NCBI RefSeq assembly: GCF_000321225.1
Contig: NW_004450481.1
Span: forward strand, 2,310,931 to 2,374,930
Reading direction: 5' to 3'
DNA: 64,000 nucleotides
DNA from: Odobenus rosmarus divergens
Lineage: Eukaryota > Chordata > Mammalia > Carnivora > Odobenidae
How positions within the stretch are numbered: position 1 is the first letter of the stretch; each line of letters begins with the position of its first letter. Positions 11,227-22,399 of this stretch are shown here, one piece after another. The notes under the pieces are model-generated. The model ran no database searches. It was not told the DNA's origin and saw nothing but the letters and a program-made list of their open reading frames with translations. Position numbers and translations under genes: made by a program.

Positions 11227-13450
11227 AATAAAAAGAATAACAGGTGGGAGGAGGTCAGGACACCCTGAAAAGACCTCAAGCTTAGAGCTCACACTGGGGT
11301 TTGGGCCTGAGATCTGCTTGAGAGAAACCCTGGACCCTTCTCATGAGGACCTTGGATCTCCCTGGAGGCGTGCTCAAGGGTGAAACTGGACAGCTTGTGG
11401 AGGACAGCATGTCCCCAAGATATGCAGCATGTTGGGTCCAGGCCTTCCCCAGCTCTCCCCTTGCAGGGCTCCTTGGAATGAAGGAGTCACGTTGCCCACC
11501 GTGTAGCATTCATCCCACTGTACAGACAGCCACCCCAAGGCATCCAAGACCCTTCCACCAAGTCTATGACCACATGACCTCCTGGCCCCTCTCATGTCAC
11601 AGGTGACTGAGGCTTCAGGTGAGTGGCCTGCCGAGGGTCAGGTGGGCCTGCAGTCAGGTCCCAGACAGCCTCTGACCCACTGGGCAATCCTCAGCAAGGG
11701 AGGCCTCTCCCTAGGCCTCAGTGTGCTGTTCTGTGGAGAGGCTGGCTATGAAATGCAGAGCACCTGACACAAGGCCTGGGAATGAGCTCTTGGGAAGTGT
11801 AGGAAAATGTGGGTCCATCTCCAAGAGCAACCATACCTGCTTCCCAGACTCCAGCTCTAGGGGTTTGGGTGGGACCCCCCACACACACACTGTTCCAGAG
11901 TCCCACGGCCCAGGAGCGTTAGACACTATCGTATTTGGCTTGCTGTGTGACCCCAGGTGTGCCTTCAACTTTCTCTGGTCTGGGTCTCTGAACGATCATA
12001 ACTATGCAGAGCCAGGACCCACGGGAGCCCCAGCCCTGGCCCCCCAGCTCCAGCTTGACTTGCTAAATTTAACTTTCCGGGCTAATTTTAATCCCTGGCC
12101 GGAATCGGGTGCGTTCCCACGGCTGGGACGTGTTGCCCCCGCCCTGACAGGTCCCTCGGGACAGAAGGGGGGCACTGGTCCGGAGGTCCTGGTGCCAAGG
12201 TGACTCCGGAAATGCCCCCGTGTCTGGGGTCCCATGGGAACATGGGACTCAGACATGAATCTCCAGGCCTGGAAGATCTGAATCTGGACCCTTCTCAATC
12301 TGTCCCCAGTTTAGACAAGGACATCTTGGCCAGGGCAAGGCTCACATAATGAGGGAGCCCCATGAGCCAGAAGGTGGGGGCGGTTCTCTCTAAACTGAGA
12401 CCAAGAGCCGAGACAGGAAGTGAGTTCCAGGTAGAAGGAGGAACAGATCCAAAGGCCCTGAAGAAGGACGAGACACAGTAGTGAGGCTGGAGGAAGGAGT
12501 CCAGGGGTAGAGGCCACAGAGACAAGGTCACTCCGGGTCCTCTGATCTGTGGGGAGGACTGTGGGTTTTGGTCTAAGAGCGACAGAGAGCCATGAGAGGG
12601 TTTTGAGCAAAAAGGAATGGGGTTTGATTTATCATTTACAAACTTAGCCGCAGCTGCCATGGGGAGCAGGACTTTTGGGGGCCAGGCGAGAGATGGCAGG
12701 AGACTTGAGGGGAGACCAGGGCTGTGTTCATCTGGGCAAAGACTAGGGGTGAGGCCCCCTCTGTTCTAGGCCTACATCATGCACTTGAAATCACTGTACT
12801 CCAGGGGTCTTTGGTTCCTCCTGAAGACACCAGATCCTCTGCCATCTCTGGGTCCAGGCCTGACAGATGCAGATGGGCTCATGCAGGGGTTTGACTCTTC
12901 TGACCCTCGATGACCATGGAACCCCCAATCCTCACCCAAGAACCAAAGTCATCCCAATTCTGGCCCTTGAGTGATCTACCCAACATACAGCTCTGATCAT
13001 ACCTCCTTCTTGCTCACACACTCTTCATGGCTCCCCTCTGCCCTCAGGAGAAATTTCTAGTCCCCAGCCTGGCATTTGAGGCCCTGCCCCAATCAGCCCC
13101 GGCCCATCTTAATCTACCTTCAACAAAATGACTCTGCCTGGAAAGCCCTTTTTTTTCACTTGGCCAACTCCTATTCACACTTCAAAACCCAGCTCAAAAA
13201 ATTAATTCCTCTAGGAGGCCCTCCCTGCCCTCACTCTGGACTCCTACAGCTCCCGAACTTCCCCTCCAGTTTTGACCCCATGGGGCCAGGGGTGTGTATA
13301 TCCAGCTCTGTCTCCCTCAGACTGCAAGCCCCTCAGGACCAGATTTAGTGAATGGAGCAGGTCAAGAGAGACTCTGAACTCCCCCCAGCTTCCCTCAACA
13401 ACTTCCTCTCAGACTCCCCCAGCTGACTCCCTACCCAGAAATACATGGGC

Positions 13451-13567
13451 ATGCAAATCCAGTCACTCAGCGTTGACCTGCTTCAAGCCCAGGTGTGAAG
13501 GGCCAGCCAGGGAACGCGGAGGCGGAGGGCCCGGACTGTGCATATATATTTGTACTCACATGCAAAT
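13451..13567 (+). promoter_or_regulatory. Pair of octamer motifs (ATGCAAATCC)
   Basis: ATGCAAAT occurs at 13451-13458 and 13560-13567, both times followed by CC, with a TATA-like catatatatt between them at about 13540. The octamer is the classic OCT1/OCT2 site. Regulation of MEF2B from here is inference. Confidence 0.35.
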
Positions 13568-14471
13568 CCCCACTGAGCCGCAGACGGGCCCGGTGGCCTG
13601 TTCTCCAGATGTTGGCGTGATCGGAACTGCTGGGGGGAGGCGGCAGCACATGCTGGATGTGCCAGGCACGAGGGGGGAGGCCTCTGCTGTGCACACATCC
13701 CCCCTCTACCCCCACGCTATCCAGCCAGAAAGCAGAGAGTTTGTGGCGTCTGTCCAGCAGAGAAGCAAAGAGATGGACCCATTGACCCGAGAATGGAGCG
13801 GGGAAGAAGGGCCAGGAGAAATCCAAGAGGGCATCCCAGAGGAGGAAGCATGTAGTTGGGCCTTGATGGACAGGTTGGATGGGGGGGTCTGAGCAGATGG
13901 GAAGGGGGTGGGCATTTGAAGCTGAGAGTCCATTACCTCCCTACCCTTTTCTTCATACCCTCATACTTAGCATATATTAAATATCCACCAGGTGCCAACC
14001 CCTTTAATAAGCTGATCACAAAAGAAGTAGAAAGTTTAAGTAGACCAATGACCATAGAAGATTAGAAAAGTGACTCAAGACCTACCATTAAAAGGACAGC
14101 AGGCCCACATGGTTTTATGGCTCTTATCAAACCTCAAAGGAGAGGGAAATGCAATGTTATTGAAACTAACCCAGACCTTTGCAAGCAATGAGAATTGCCC
14201 AAGTCATTTTTACAAAAACTCCTATATGTCAGAACCCGACTAAGTCCAGAGAGAGAGATGTATTGACCACAAAAGGGTCAATGTGAACCAGAGATTTCAG
14301 GGAAGCTCTCCTGAAGAGGTGAGATTGGAGCTGAGACCTGAAGCACATAAAAGAGACAGCCAAGCAAGGGAAGAGCCAATCATGGAAGATTTTGTGGGGG
14401 TGAGGGGTATTCCCGGCAGGGGGAATCTCCAAGGGCAAAGATCTGGAGCGATCAGAAGTTTGGTATTTTAT

Positions 14472-14670
14472 TTTTATTTTTTAAGATTTTATTAATTTAT
14501 CTGTCAGAGAGAGAGAGAGAGAGCACAAGCAGGGGGAGCGGCAGGCAGAGGGAGAAGCAGACCTCCCGCGGAGCAGGGAGCCCAATGCAGGATGCAATCC
14601 CAGGATCCTGGGATCATGACCTGAGCCAAAGGCAGAAGCTTAACTGACTGAGCCCCCCAGGCGTGCCAGG
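14472..14670 (-). repeat. CAN-SINE with 14-bp target-site duplication
   Basis: Reverse-oriented full-length element flanked by agtttggtatttta at 14458-14471 and 14671-14684. Confidence 0.94.
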
Positions 14671-14894
14671 AGTTTGGTATTTTAAAGAAATCACAGAAGA
14701 CTGTACGGGCGGACAGTATGATAGTGGGAAGAGGGGAGAGGGATGAAGGACGGTGGTGGGGAAAATTGTGAGGGTCAGATCACATAAGGCCACTGTGAAG
14801 ACTGGGGGCTTTACTCTGAGGTCAATGAGGAGCCATGGAGAGTTTGGGGGCAGGGGGGTCAGGATATAATTTTACAGTTTGAAAAATCCCCTTG

Positions 14895-15480
14895 TACTCT
14901 CTTCCATGGCTGGTGGGAGGGGAAAGAGGCAGAGCCACTCGGGAAAACCAACTGGTGTTTCCTAAAGGTGAATCCGTCTTCCCTACGACCCAGCGATCTC
15001 TCTCCTCAGTATTCACCCAAGAGAAATGGGTCCATATGTTACCAAAGGACACAGACAAGAGTGTTTTCAGCAGCTTCATTCATCCTTGCGCCAAGCTGGA
15101 ACCCACCCAGACGCCCTCCATGGGAGAATCGGCTACTACTCTCTCGACTAGACTCTATGATGGGTCTACCACCTAGCACAGTAAAAGGATGCACTCCAGC
15201 TCCATGCAACCACACAGGTGCTGGACTCAACAGCGGGGACGCGCTGTGTAATCCCATTTACGTGAAGTTCCAGAAGAGGCGAAATTACCTTTTACAGTGA
15301 TGAGGGTCAGCACAGTGGCCGCCCCGGGCAGGCACTGTGACAGGGCAGCGGGACTTGCAGGGGCTGCTCCCCGGCCCAGAGTCCAAGGACTCAGACGTGT
15401 TTCATTTGTGCAAATGTGTTAGCCCTACTCCGATGATTTGTGACTTTTTCTCTCTATGATTTATCTCAATCAAAAGATTT
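14895..15480 (+). repeat. Old L1 3'-end fragment
   Basis: Contains the L1 3' UTR-like order: gctggtgggaggg..., acccagcgatctctctcctcag, tattcacccaagagaaatgg, and later cccatttacgtgaagttccag. It has decayed and has no open frame. Confidence 0.7.
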
Positions 15481-17120
15481 GTTTTAAAAAGCTTCCTCTG
15501 CTCAGGGTTGCCGTGGGGAGTAGCATCTAAGAAGGAGGAAGGTGACAGGGAGAGGCTGGGGCAGGTGACCAGGTGGGAGACGGGAGGCCTGAACTGGGAT
15601 GGGGCAGGGGGTAGAAGTGGAAGAATCTCAGCGGAAGGGCCTGGATCCACTGGTGGCATATGAGAGGGGTGGGAGAAGAGCCTAGATCCCAGGCCTGAGG
15701 ACTGGGCAGGGAAAGAACTGAGGACAAAGGAAGGCTTCCTGAGTGCCCAGAGCACCATAAACTCTCAACGGCTGTACCTGTGCTCACTAAGTCAATCAAC
15801 AAACGCCTCTGGGGTCCTTCAGGCCATAGACTATCACGTCTTTGACCTAGTGAGGCCTTTCAGCACCTTGGTGATGGAGATACTGCAGGAACTGGAAAGA
15901 ATGTCACCCTCCCACTGACCCTTCACCATTGCGTTCTCCCTGTGTGAGGACTCAGTTTTCTCACCTGTAAATGGGGGTGAGAATCCTTCTTCCCCACCAG
16001 CTGGGGAGGACGGGGTGGTGGATGACTCTTCCAGAAGCCAGAAGGAAGAAGGGCCGGGCCTTGGGACTGGGGGCGCTGAGTCAGCGTGCCATCTTGCAAG
16101 ACCACAGCGACACGCTGGGTGATATCAAGCCCCCACTTCCTCCCCCACAAAATGGGTCACAGAATTCTGACCTCAAAGGCCTTGCGGTGAGAGTTTGAGA
16201 GACAAGACCAGGAGCCAGTCAAGTTCCCCTTCTTGGCTCCCAGTGGGGCTTAAATGGGGGGACGAGTGGCACAGTCACGCTGCCGGACCCTGGAGCCCAG
16301 AGGCCACAGCTTGGCGGGGCACCCGGACAGGGAAAGGAGGGAAGGAAAGGAGAAGTGAGAGGCAGGTGGTTGGGGGGGGGGAGGGGGAGGGGAGGGCCCA
16401 CGGGGACGCGGCGAAGCGGGGAGGGGGCGCTGCTCCTGGGTGGCTGCAGCGAATCAAGCCTGCAAGCCCGCCTCACGCAACCCAGGAGGTGGTTTCATCA
16501 CCTGTTCCCCAAGTACCTCATTACAGGCGACAGGAAGAGCCCCTTGGAAAGCTGGGACCCTCCCCCTCCCCTCTCTTGAGGGCTCAAGCTGTTCTGACCC
16601 CAGCTGCCAGCGACCCTCCCCTCCCCAGCAGGGGCCCTGGGCCTGCCTCCTACCCTGGGGGCCAGGGGAGATGGTGCCCCAAGTGGGGGGCCTCTGTGGG
16701 TGACCTAGGGGCTGGCTCAGCCCACAGTAGTCCCCGAGGGCAGGTGGGCTCTGGCAGTGACTCTGGTGTGGCCAAACTTGTGTGGGCCTCAGTTTCTTCC
16801 TCCGGGAAATGGGGAGAGTCAGGGCTGCCTTGCTGAGCTGGGGTTGGGGCGTGCTGGGGCTTCACAGTAGGTGTTCTGTACTCCTCCTTCCCCTGTGCAT
16901 CGAGCTTTCATGGTCACATGGTCACCTCTACTCAGTCCTGGGAGGTGCCCAAATCAGGCAAGGGCCCTAGGCAGACTAGGCAGGGGTCTAAGGAATAGGG
17001 GGACAAGAAAGCCCATTCCTCAAATGGACAGATGAGGGTAGGGAGATGCCCCGCACGAGGAGTCCCCCAAACAATGCAGAGCCCCTCCAAATGCACAGAT
17101 GCTTAAAACATACATAGATC

Positions 17121-17323
17121 GGGACGCCTGGGTGGCTCAGTTGGTTAAGCGACTGCCTTCGGCTCAGGTCATGATCCTGGAGTCCCGGGACCGAGTCCCG
17201 CATCGGGCTCCCTGCTCAGCGGGGAGCCTGCTTCTCCCTCTGACCCTCCCCCCTCTCATGTGCTCTCTGTCTCTCTCTCATTCTCTCTCTCAAATAAATA
17301 AATAAAATCTTTTAAAAAAAAAC
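17121..17323 (+). repeat. Young CAN-SINE with perfect 14-bp target-site duplication
   Basis: Near-consensus arctoid-type SINE flanked by aacatacatagatc at 17107-17120 and 17324-17337. The intact tail and perfect duplication suggest recent insertion. Confidence 0.95.
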
Positions 17324-17337
17324 AACATACATAGATC

Positions 17338-17640
17338 TCCCGGACACATGCATCACCCTCAAACACATGTGGATCCCTCCATACAAAAGTCCCCAAAAGA
17401 CATGCGGTCCAAAATACAGACCCCCCAAACCCATGCAGCTTTCCAAACACACATATCCCCAAAACACACTCAGAGCACCCTGCACATGTAGACCCCCAAA
17501 TACACACAGACCTCTCCAGACACACGCTGAGCCCCCGACACATTCCGATTCCCCAAATGCACCAGACTCCCAAATACACGCAGACACCCCCAAACATTCC
17601 ATGCCCCCCAAACACATGCATGCTTGTTGTCCATTGCCCG
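17338..17640 (+). repeat. Degenerate CCCC-AAACACATGCA-type tandem repeat
   Basis: About a dozen imperfect units of roughly 20-28 bp built on ccccaaacacatgcagacc. Too diverged to define an exact period by eye. Confidence 0.6.
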
Positions 17641-20099
17641 TAGACCCCCAGACACAGGTAGGGCCCCCAGACCTGCAGTGGTAATAATGCCCAACCCTCT
17701 GGCTTCTGGAGCCAGAGTGGTGAGCAGCTCCACGGGAGGGTCGGGGGTTGGGGAGTCTGTGGGAAGTGAGCATCTGGGGTGGGTCACATATCTGGGCACT
17801 TCATGGGGGTCACAGGCTACACCGGAGCAGATGGCAGGGGATTGTAGGGATCTTTGTGGTGATCCTGGGAACTGTAGGGGTCTGAGGGATGAGGTGTGTC
17901 ACCCACATGCAGCTCTGAATCCCCAGAAACTGAGAATGTTCCAGTTGGAGAAGACCCCTTAGGGATCCCTTATCCATGAGTCCCTCTGATACCTATGGGG
18001 AAACTGAGGCCCAGTGGGGTCCCTCAGACCTCCCCTCCCCAGGTTTGCTCCTAGGAGGGCCCACTGTGGCCATGTGCTGAGAGGCCAGGGCTGTGGCTGT
18101 GGGCCTGGCCAGACCAGGGTTCAATTCCTCGCTCCAACGCACATTCATTGCCTGACACGCTCTGAGCCTTAGTTTCCCCATTTGTACTGCGAGTCCCCTG
18201 GGAGCTCCCCAGGCGCCCACCTACCTGTCCCTCCTCTTTAGAAAGGCCTCATCTACCAGCAAATTCTAGTACACCTTCTGCCCCTTTTCAGGCATCTGAC
18301 ACAGTAGTCCCACACAGACCTGCCACATTCCCACCACTGGGCCTTTGCCCAGGCTGGCCCTTCCCCTGGTCCATCACCCTTGCCAGGCTTGCCCAGGTCT
18401 GAGGAGCTGCTCCATGTCCTTCGAGGCCAAGAAGAAATCCCTTTTTCTGGAGGCGCCAATTTTCCCAGGGGAGAGTCATCTCTCCCCGAGGCACTTAGCC
18501 CCACCGGAAACTTTCTGTGCTTCTTTGCTACTTTCTTTGACGATCATGCTGTCCCACTACGATGTCCACTCAGTGAGGGCAGGGGTGGAAGCTCCCCAGT
18601 GCCCGGCACACAGCAGGCCCCCAGTCACCCTTCCTTGAGTGAATGAGCAAACTGCTTAATCAATGGAAGAAACATGGACAACTGGTTCAGTTTTCTTTTA
18701 AAGGCCTGTGGCCCACAAAACAAATCTGAGCCCTGCCCCCTTCCAGTTGGAGACCCCTGCTCTGAACAGCCACCCGCACAACAGCCCAAGTGGATGGCAC
18801 TCATCCTCCTCTCAGGCCCAGGGACAGACCCTCCGTAGGTCCCACTGTCCATCTGGGAAGGAAATCATGTCTCTCATCTGCCAAGAAGGCCAGTTTCTCT
18901 GACACAGCCACTGCAAACAGAAGCCCACTACCCCATGCCCACCTCCCTGAAGGGTTTGGGACCCTGACCCCTGGAGCTGGGAGAGACTCTACATTCAGAA
19001 CCCAACCCTGCTGTCCCAGGTTGGAGCGCAGGGCCACCCAAGGCACCCAGTGATGTCCCCCGAGCCATAGGGGCAACTGCAGGGACGGCCCAAGATTCCC
19101 CTCTCTTTGTTCCAGATAAAGATGTCCCCGTGGGACCCCCAGAAATTCATCCCCTGAGGCCAGGGCCTCCCTGCTTGGGAAATTAGCACATCTGTCAGCG
19201 CTGGGCGGAAGGGACTCGGCCCATGGCCCAGCAGACCCAAGACGTAGCCATCCGAAGATGGGGACTTTGGGCATCCGTGGTCCCCACTCTCTTCCCCCAG
19301 AAATGTCTGAGAGCACACCAGGTGCAGGGGACATAGGGGCAGGGAGTGGACAGACCCAGCCCTGTGGGAGAGGTGACAACAGACACATAATCATGGCAGA
19401 GACAGAGACCTTCAAGGAAGAAATTCAACAGAGGGAAGCAGGAGGGGTTGGTGGCAGGGAAGGGAGCTGGTTTGAACAGAGGGGTCAGAAGGGCCTTTCT
19501 GAAAAGGGGGTCCTCAAGGACGAGAGGACACCAGCCATATCGGGATGTCGGGGAGAGACTGCCTGGTCGAAGAAATGGCAGGTGCAAAGGACCTGAGGTG
19601 GGAACATGCTGGTCAGCTTCCAGGTGCAGGGGGAGCCAGTGTGACTAAAGCAGGGGGAGCCGATGGAGATAGAGGAGGGCAGGGAGGCCACATGGGGCCT
19701 CAGGGGTGGAGATGAGAGGGTGGGCTGTAGAGCAATGGGGAGCCATGGAGGGTGTGCAAGGAGGTGAGAGCTGTGGTCTGATTCAGGATTTTCAGAAGAC
19801 CCCCTGGCTGCTGTGGGGAGGCCCTATTGAGGGGAGGCCAGGACAGCATTTGGTGACAGTGAGGGCTGTGGGTGTGGAAAGTGGACAGGGGCAGGCCTGT
19901 GCCCACAGCCTGTGACTCCTTGTGCCAACCGGCCTCAACTGCTCCCTGCTGAGGGCCCTGCCTTGATCCCAGGTGAACCTGGACCTGGTGAAGAGCAGGC
20001 CAGGAAAGCGGGCAGCCCCGAGGCCTCCTTGGCCCTGGTAGAGGGTGGGGTGGGGATGGGCCTAGACGGGGCTCACAGGGACTTCCACTCGGTCACAGT

Positions 20100-20300
20100 T
20101 CGGATGGCACCTCCTATTACTGAGTGCCTACTGTCTGCCCAGGCCCACATGCCACCTCCTTTACACACAGAACCTGCCTGACCCACAAACAGCCCAGTGA
20201 AGCGGAGATCACTGTCCCCATTTTACACAAGAGGAAGCAGTCTTCCCCGGGGCCACACAGCGAGACCCCCCAGATTCTCACTCTAGCCTCGCTTGTACCC
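20100..20300 (-). repeat. MIR SINE
   Basis: Reverse-oriented MIR-like words: tgagtgcctactgtctgccca, then a cccattttacacaagaggaagc core and a ggccacacagcgag end. Confidence 0.65.
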
Positions 20301-21829
20301 CAGGGCTGTCCTGCTGCACCCCCAAATCACCACCCTTGCACAGTCTGAGAAGTGAGTCTGGGGCGTCGTTGGGGTCCAAGACATTCACTCTTGGGCCTGG
20401 GGGGTGACAGGGCAGCCTCAGGTCCCAAGATGCAGGCCCAGGGAGACCCTCTTCTGGGGGTTGAGAAACAGGACCCAACCTCTGTGTGCACCCCACAGGG
20501 ATTCAAGGGCCAGGGTTGGGGTGAGCTCTCTGACCCCAAATAGGATTCCAGTGTATGATAAATCCTCTCTGAAAAATGACATCTGTCTTCAGGTGTCTAT
20601 GTTCCTCATATCTGAAGGCCAGACCCCTAACATTTCTACATTAATTGCATCTGAATTGGGGTGACAAATGATTTTAATTCCCTTTCTCCTCTTAATTTGT
20701 ATTTTCCAGATGTCTGCCTGGTTGGGTAATGATTTAACAAAATATCATTAGTTGGAGGTGGAATGTAAAACCGAGCTCAACTTGCTCAGGTCACAGGGGC
20801 AGCTGCAGAGCTCAGAGAGGGGCAGTGATCTGTCTGAAGTCACACAGCGAGAGGAGAGAGAAGACTGGGCCCCTCGTTCCTGGCTTTGTTGTCTCTGGAT
20901 GGCAGAGGGGCAGCCTTGAGCCCATACTTTCTCTGAGGAGCCTGGATGGCTCCATCTGGCCTCAGTCTTCCCTCCTGCAAAGTGGGCACTCCAGACCAGA
21001 TAAACAGCTTCCAGCTCTTGCAGGTGAGACCCCCCAGGCCCTCAATGTTCTAAAATTTCATTCCCTGGAAGTCAAGATTCACTCCTTGACTCAGGCAGTG
21101 GGAGGCAGGCATGGGGACAGGATGGAGGAAGGCTGACTTCTCCCAAAGCCTTTTTGACCTTTGCAATCAAACCCCACACACTTGTCCTTCCCAGTGTAAA
21201 TACTGTTTTGAACCCAGTTTCTGTTGCCCCAATAGCTGAGAGTTCTCATTACTGGATGCCAAATGTCCAGAGGTCCTGACTTTCCTGGGTGAGGATTTTG
21301 GGGCAGGCCAGGCATGGCCTCAGCTATCTCTGACTTCCAAGTCTGCAAAAAGGGGACTGAGGATAGCCAGGTAGATCAGTCAGCCATGCCTGCAGCCCTG
21401 GACCCTAGGAGAGGTGGGGGGGGGCGGGTAGGGGGAGCATGACTTGAAGGTAACACAGCCACCAGCTTGTCGTGTGCTGACAATCTCAGAGGGCTGTGAC
21501 TATTGTTCCTGTACCCATCTCCCCGATGGAGAAACTGAGGCACAGGGAAGCGGGTGACCCAGGCAGCTGTGCCACCCACCCACCCAGGGCTCCATACCTC
21601 CTATCCTGCCCCCAAGCTTCACAGGCACCCCGTGGGCGCAGTTGAGGCCCCACACTCGCTGCCTGAAGCTCAAACCCCACAGGGCAGGTAAGGGTCATGG
21701 CAGTCACAGGCACACATGGATAGTCATGCCACATGCAGATGTGGGGCAGTGACACACAAGGGCAAAGTCATAGCAAGGCACTGGGTTGTGTACAAGGGCC
21801 TGGAGGATGTGCCAAGGGGTGCATCCCCG

Positions 21830-22120
21830 GAGAGGGGCACACTCCAGCTCACAGACCAGACACACAGCTCACAGACACATAACAGGGGCCCATGGCCCCA
21901 CAACTTTGGACACACAATTCCCCAAATGACATCAAAACCCTCAGACACATGCCCCTTGGACACACAACCTCTCAGAAACACAACCCTTGGACTCGCAACC
22001 CTTTGGACACACCCTTCCCCTCAGACTCACACCCTTTGGACACAACCGCTCAGGACACACATCTCAGGCTCACATCCTAGGAGGCAAATCTCTTAAGACA
22101 CACAACTCTCCAACGCACCG
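21830..22120 (+). repeat. Degenerate GGACACACAACC-type tandem repeat
   Basis: Repeated, imperfect ggacacacaaccc/ctcagacacac units at about 20-25 bp spacing. Adjoins the CpG-rich patch at 22.2 kb. Confidence 0.65.
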
Positions 22121-22204
22121 CAGCACACTTGGACTTCCAAACCCAACCCTAACCACAGGTGCCGTTCGAATGACACCACACAAACCTCGGCCCGACGCGA
22201 CACG

Positions 22205-22360
22205 CACCTGCTGGGCCCGGGGCCCTCTGGACGCTCACGGACCAGTCTTGCAGCTGCAGCACAGAGCTCGGAGCGCAGGGCTGCCACAGGTGCCTTCAGA
22301 ATGTGCGGCCCCGCCCCCACGGGAGCTGATTGGGCGGGGTGGGGATCATTTGCATATGGG
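22205..22360 (-). promoter_or_regulatory. Candidate MEF2B promoter with octamer, GC boxes and CCAAT
   Basis: Read on the minus strand, the order is octamer ATGCAAAT (22355-22348), GC box CCCCGCCC, CCAAT (22333-22329), then a second GC box GGGGGCGGGGCC (about 22307-22318). A CpG-rich stretch follows, with a good donor (CAG, then GTGCGT) near 22210. This spacing looks like a compact polymerase II promoter and a short noncoding first exon pointing toward MEF2B. No transcript evidence is available here. Confidence 0.45.
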
Positions 22361-22399
22361 CCGTGATGGGCAGGCACTTGGGCGTGGCCCCGCCCCGGG

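Larger units (their letters stand above)
9637..22200 (-). other. MEF2B 5' noncoding region / intron, no further coding seen
   Basis: No coding exon of a recognisable gene. Holds nested SINEs at 10.8-11.2 kb, L1 fragments (10.4 and 14.9 kb), further SINEs (14.5 and 17.1 kb), a degenerate AC-rich repeat patch (17.34-17.64 kb), a MIR and unique sequence. In human this corresponds to the long MEF2B 5' intron. Confidence 0.5.

Noticed and set aside
13272..13892. 206-codon plus-strand open frame
   Set aside because: No homology recognised, no splice or promoter support beyond chance, and it crosses noncoding motif-rich sequence.
17121..17200. tRNA-like sequence (A and B box) at SINE heads
   Set aside because: All such sequences continue into the SINE body and A-rich tail. 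They are tRNA-derived SINEs, not tRNA genes.
17338..22120. AC-rich arrays as CRISPR-like repeats
   Set aside because: Units are degenerate, without constant repeats or unique spacers, and this is mammalian nuclear DNA.
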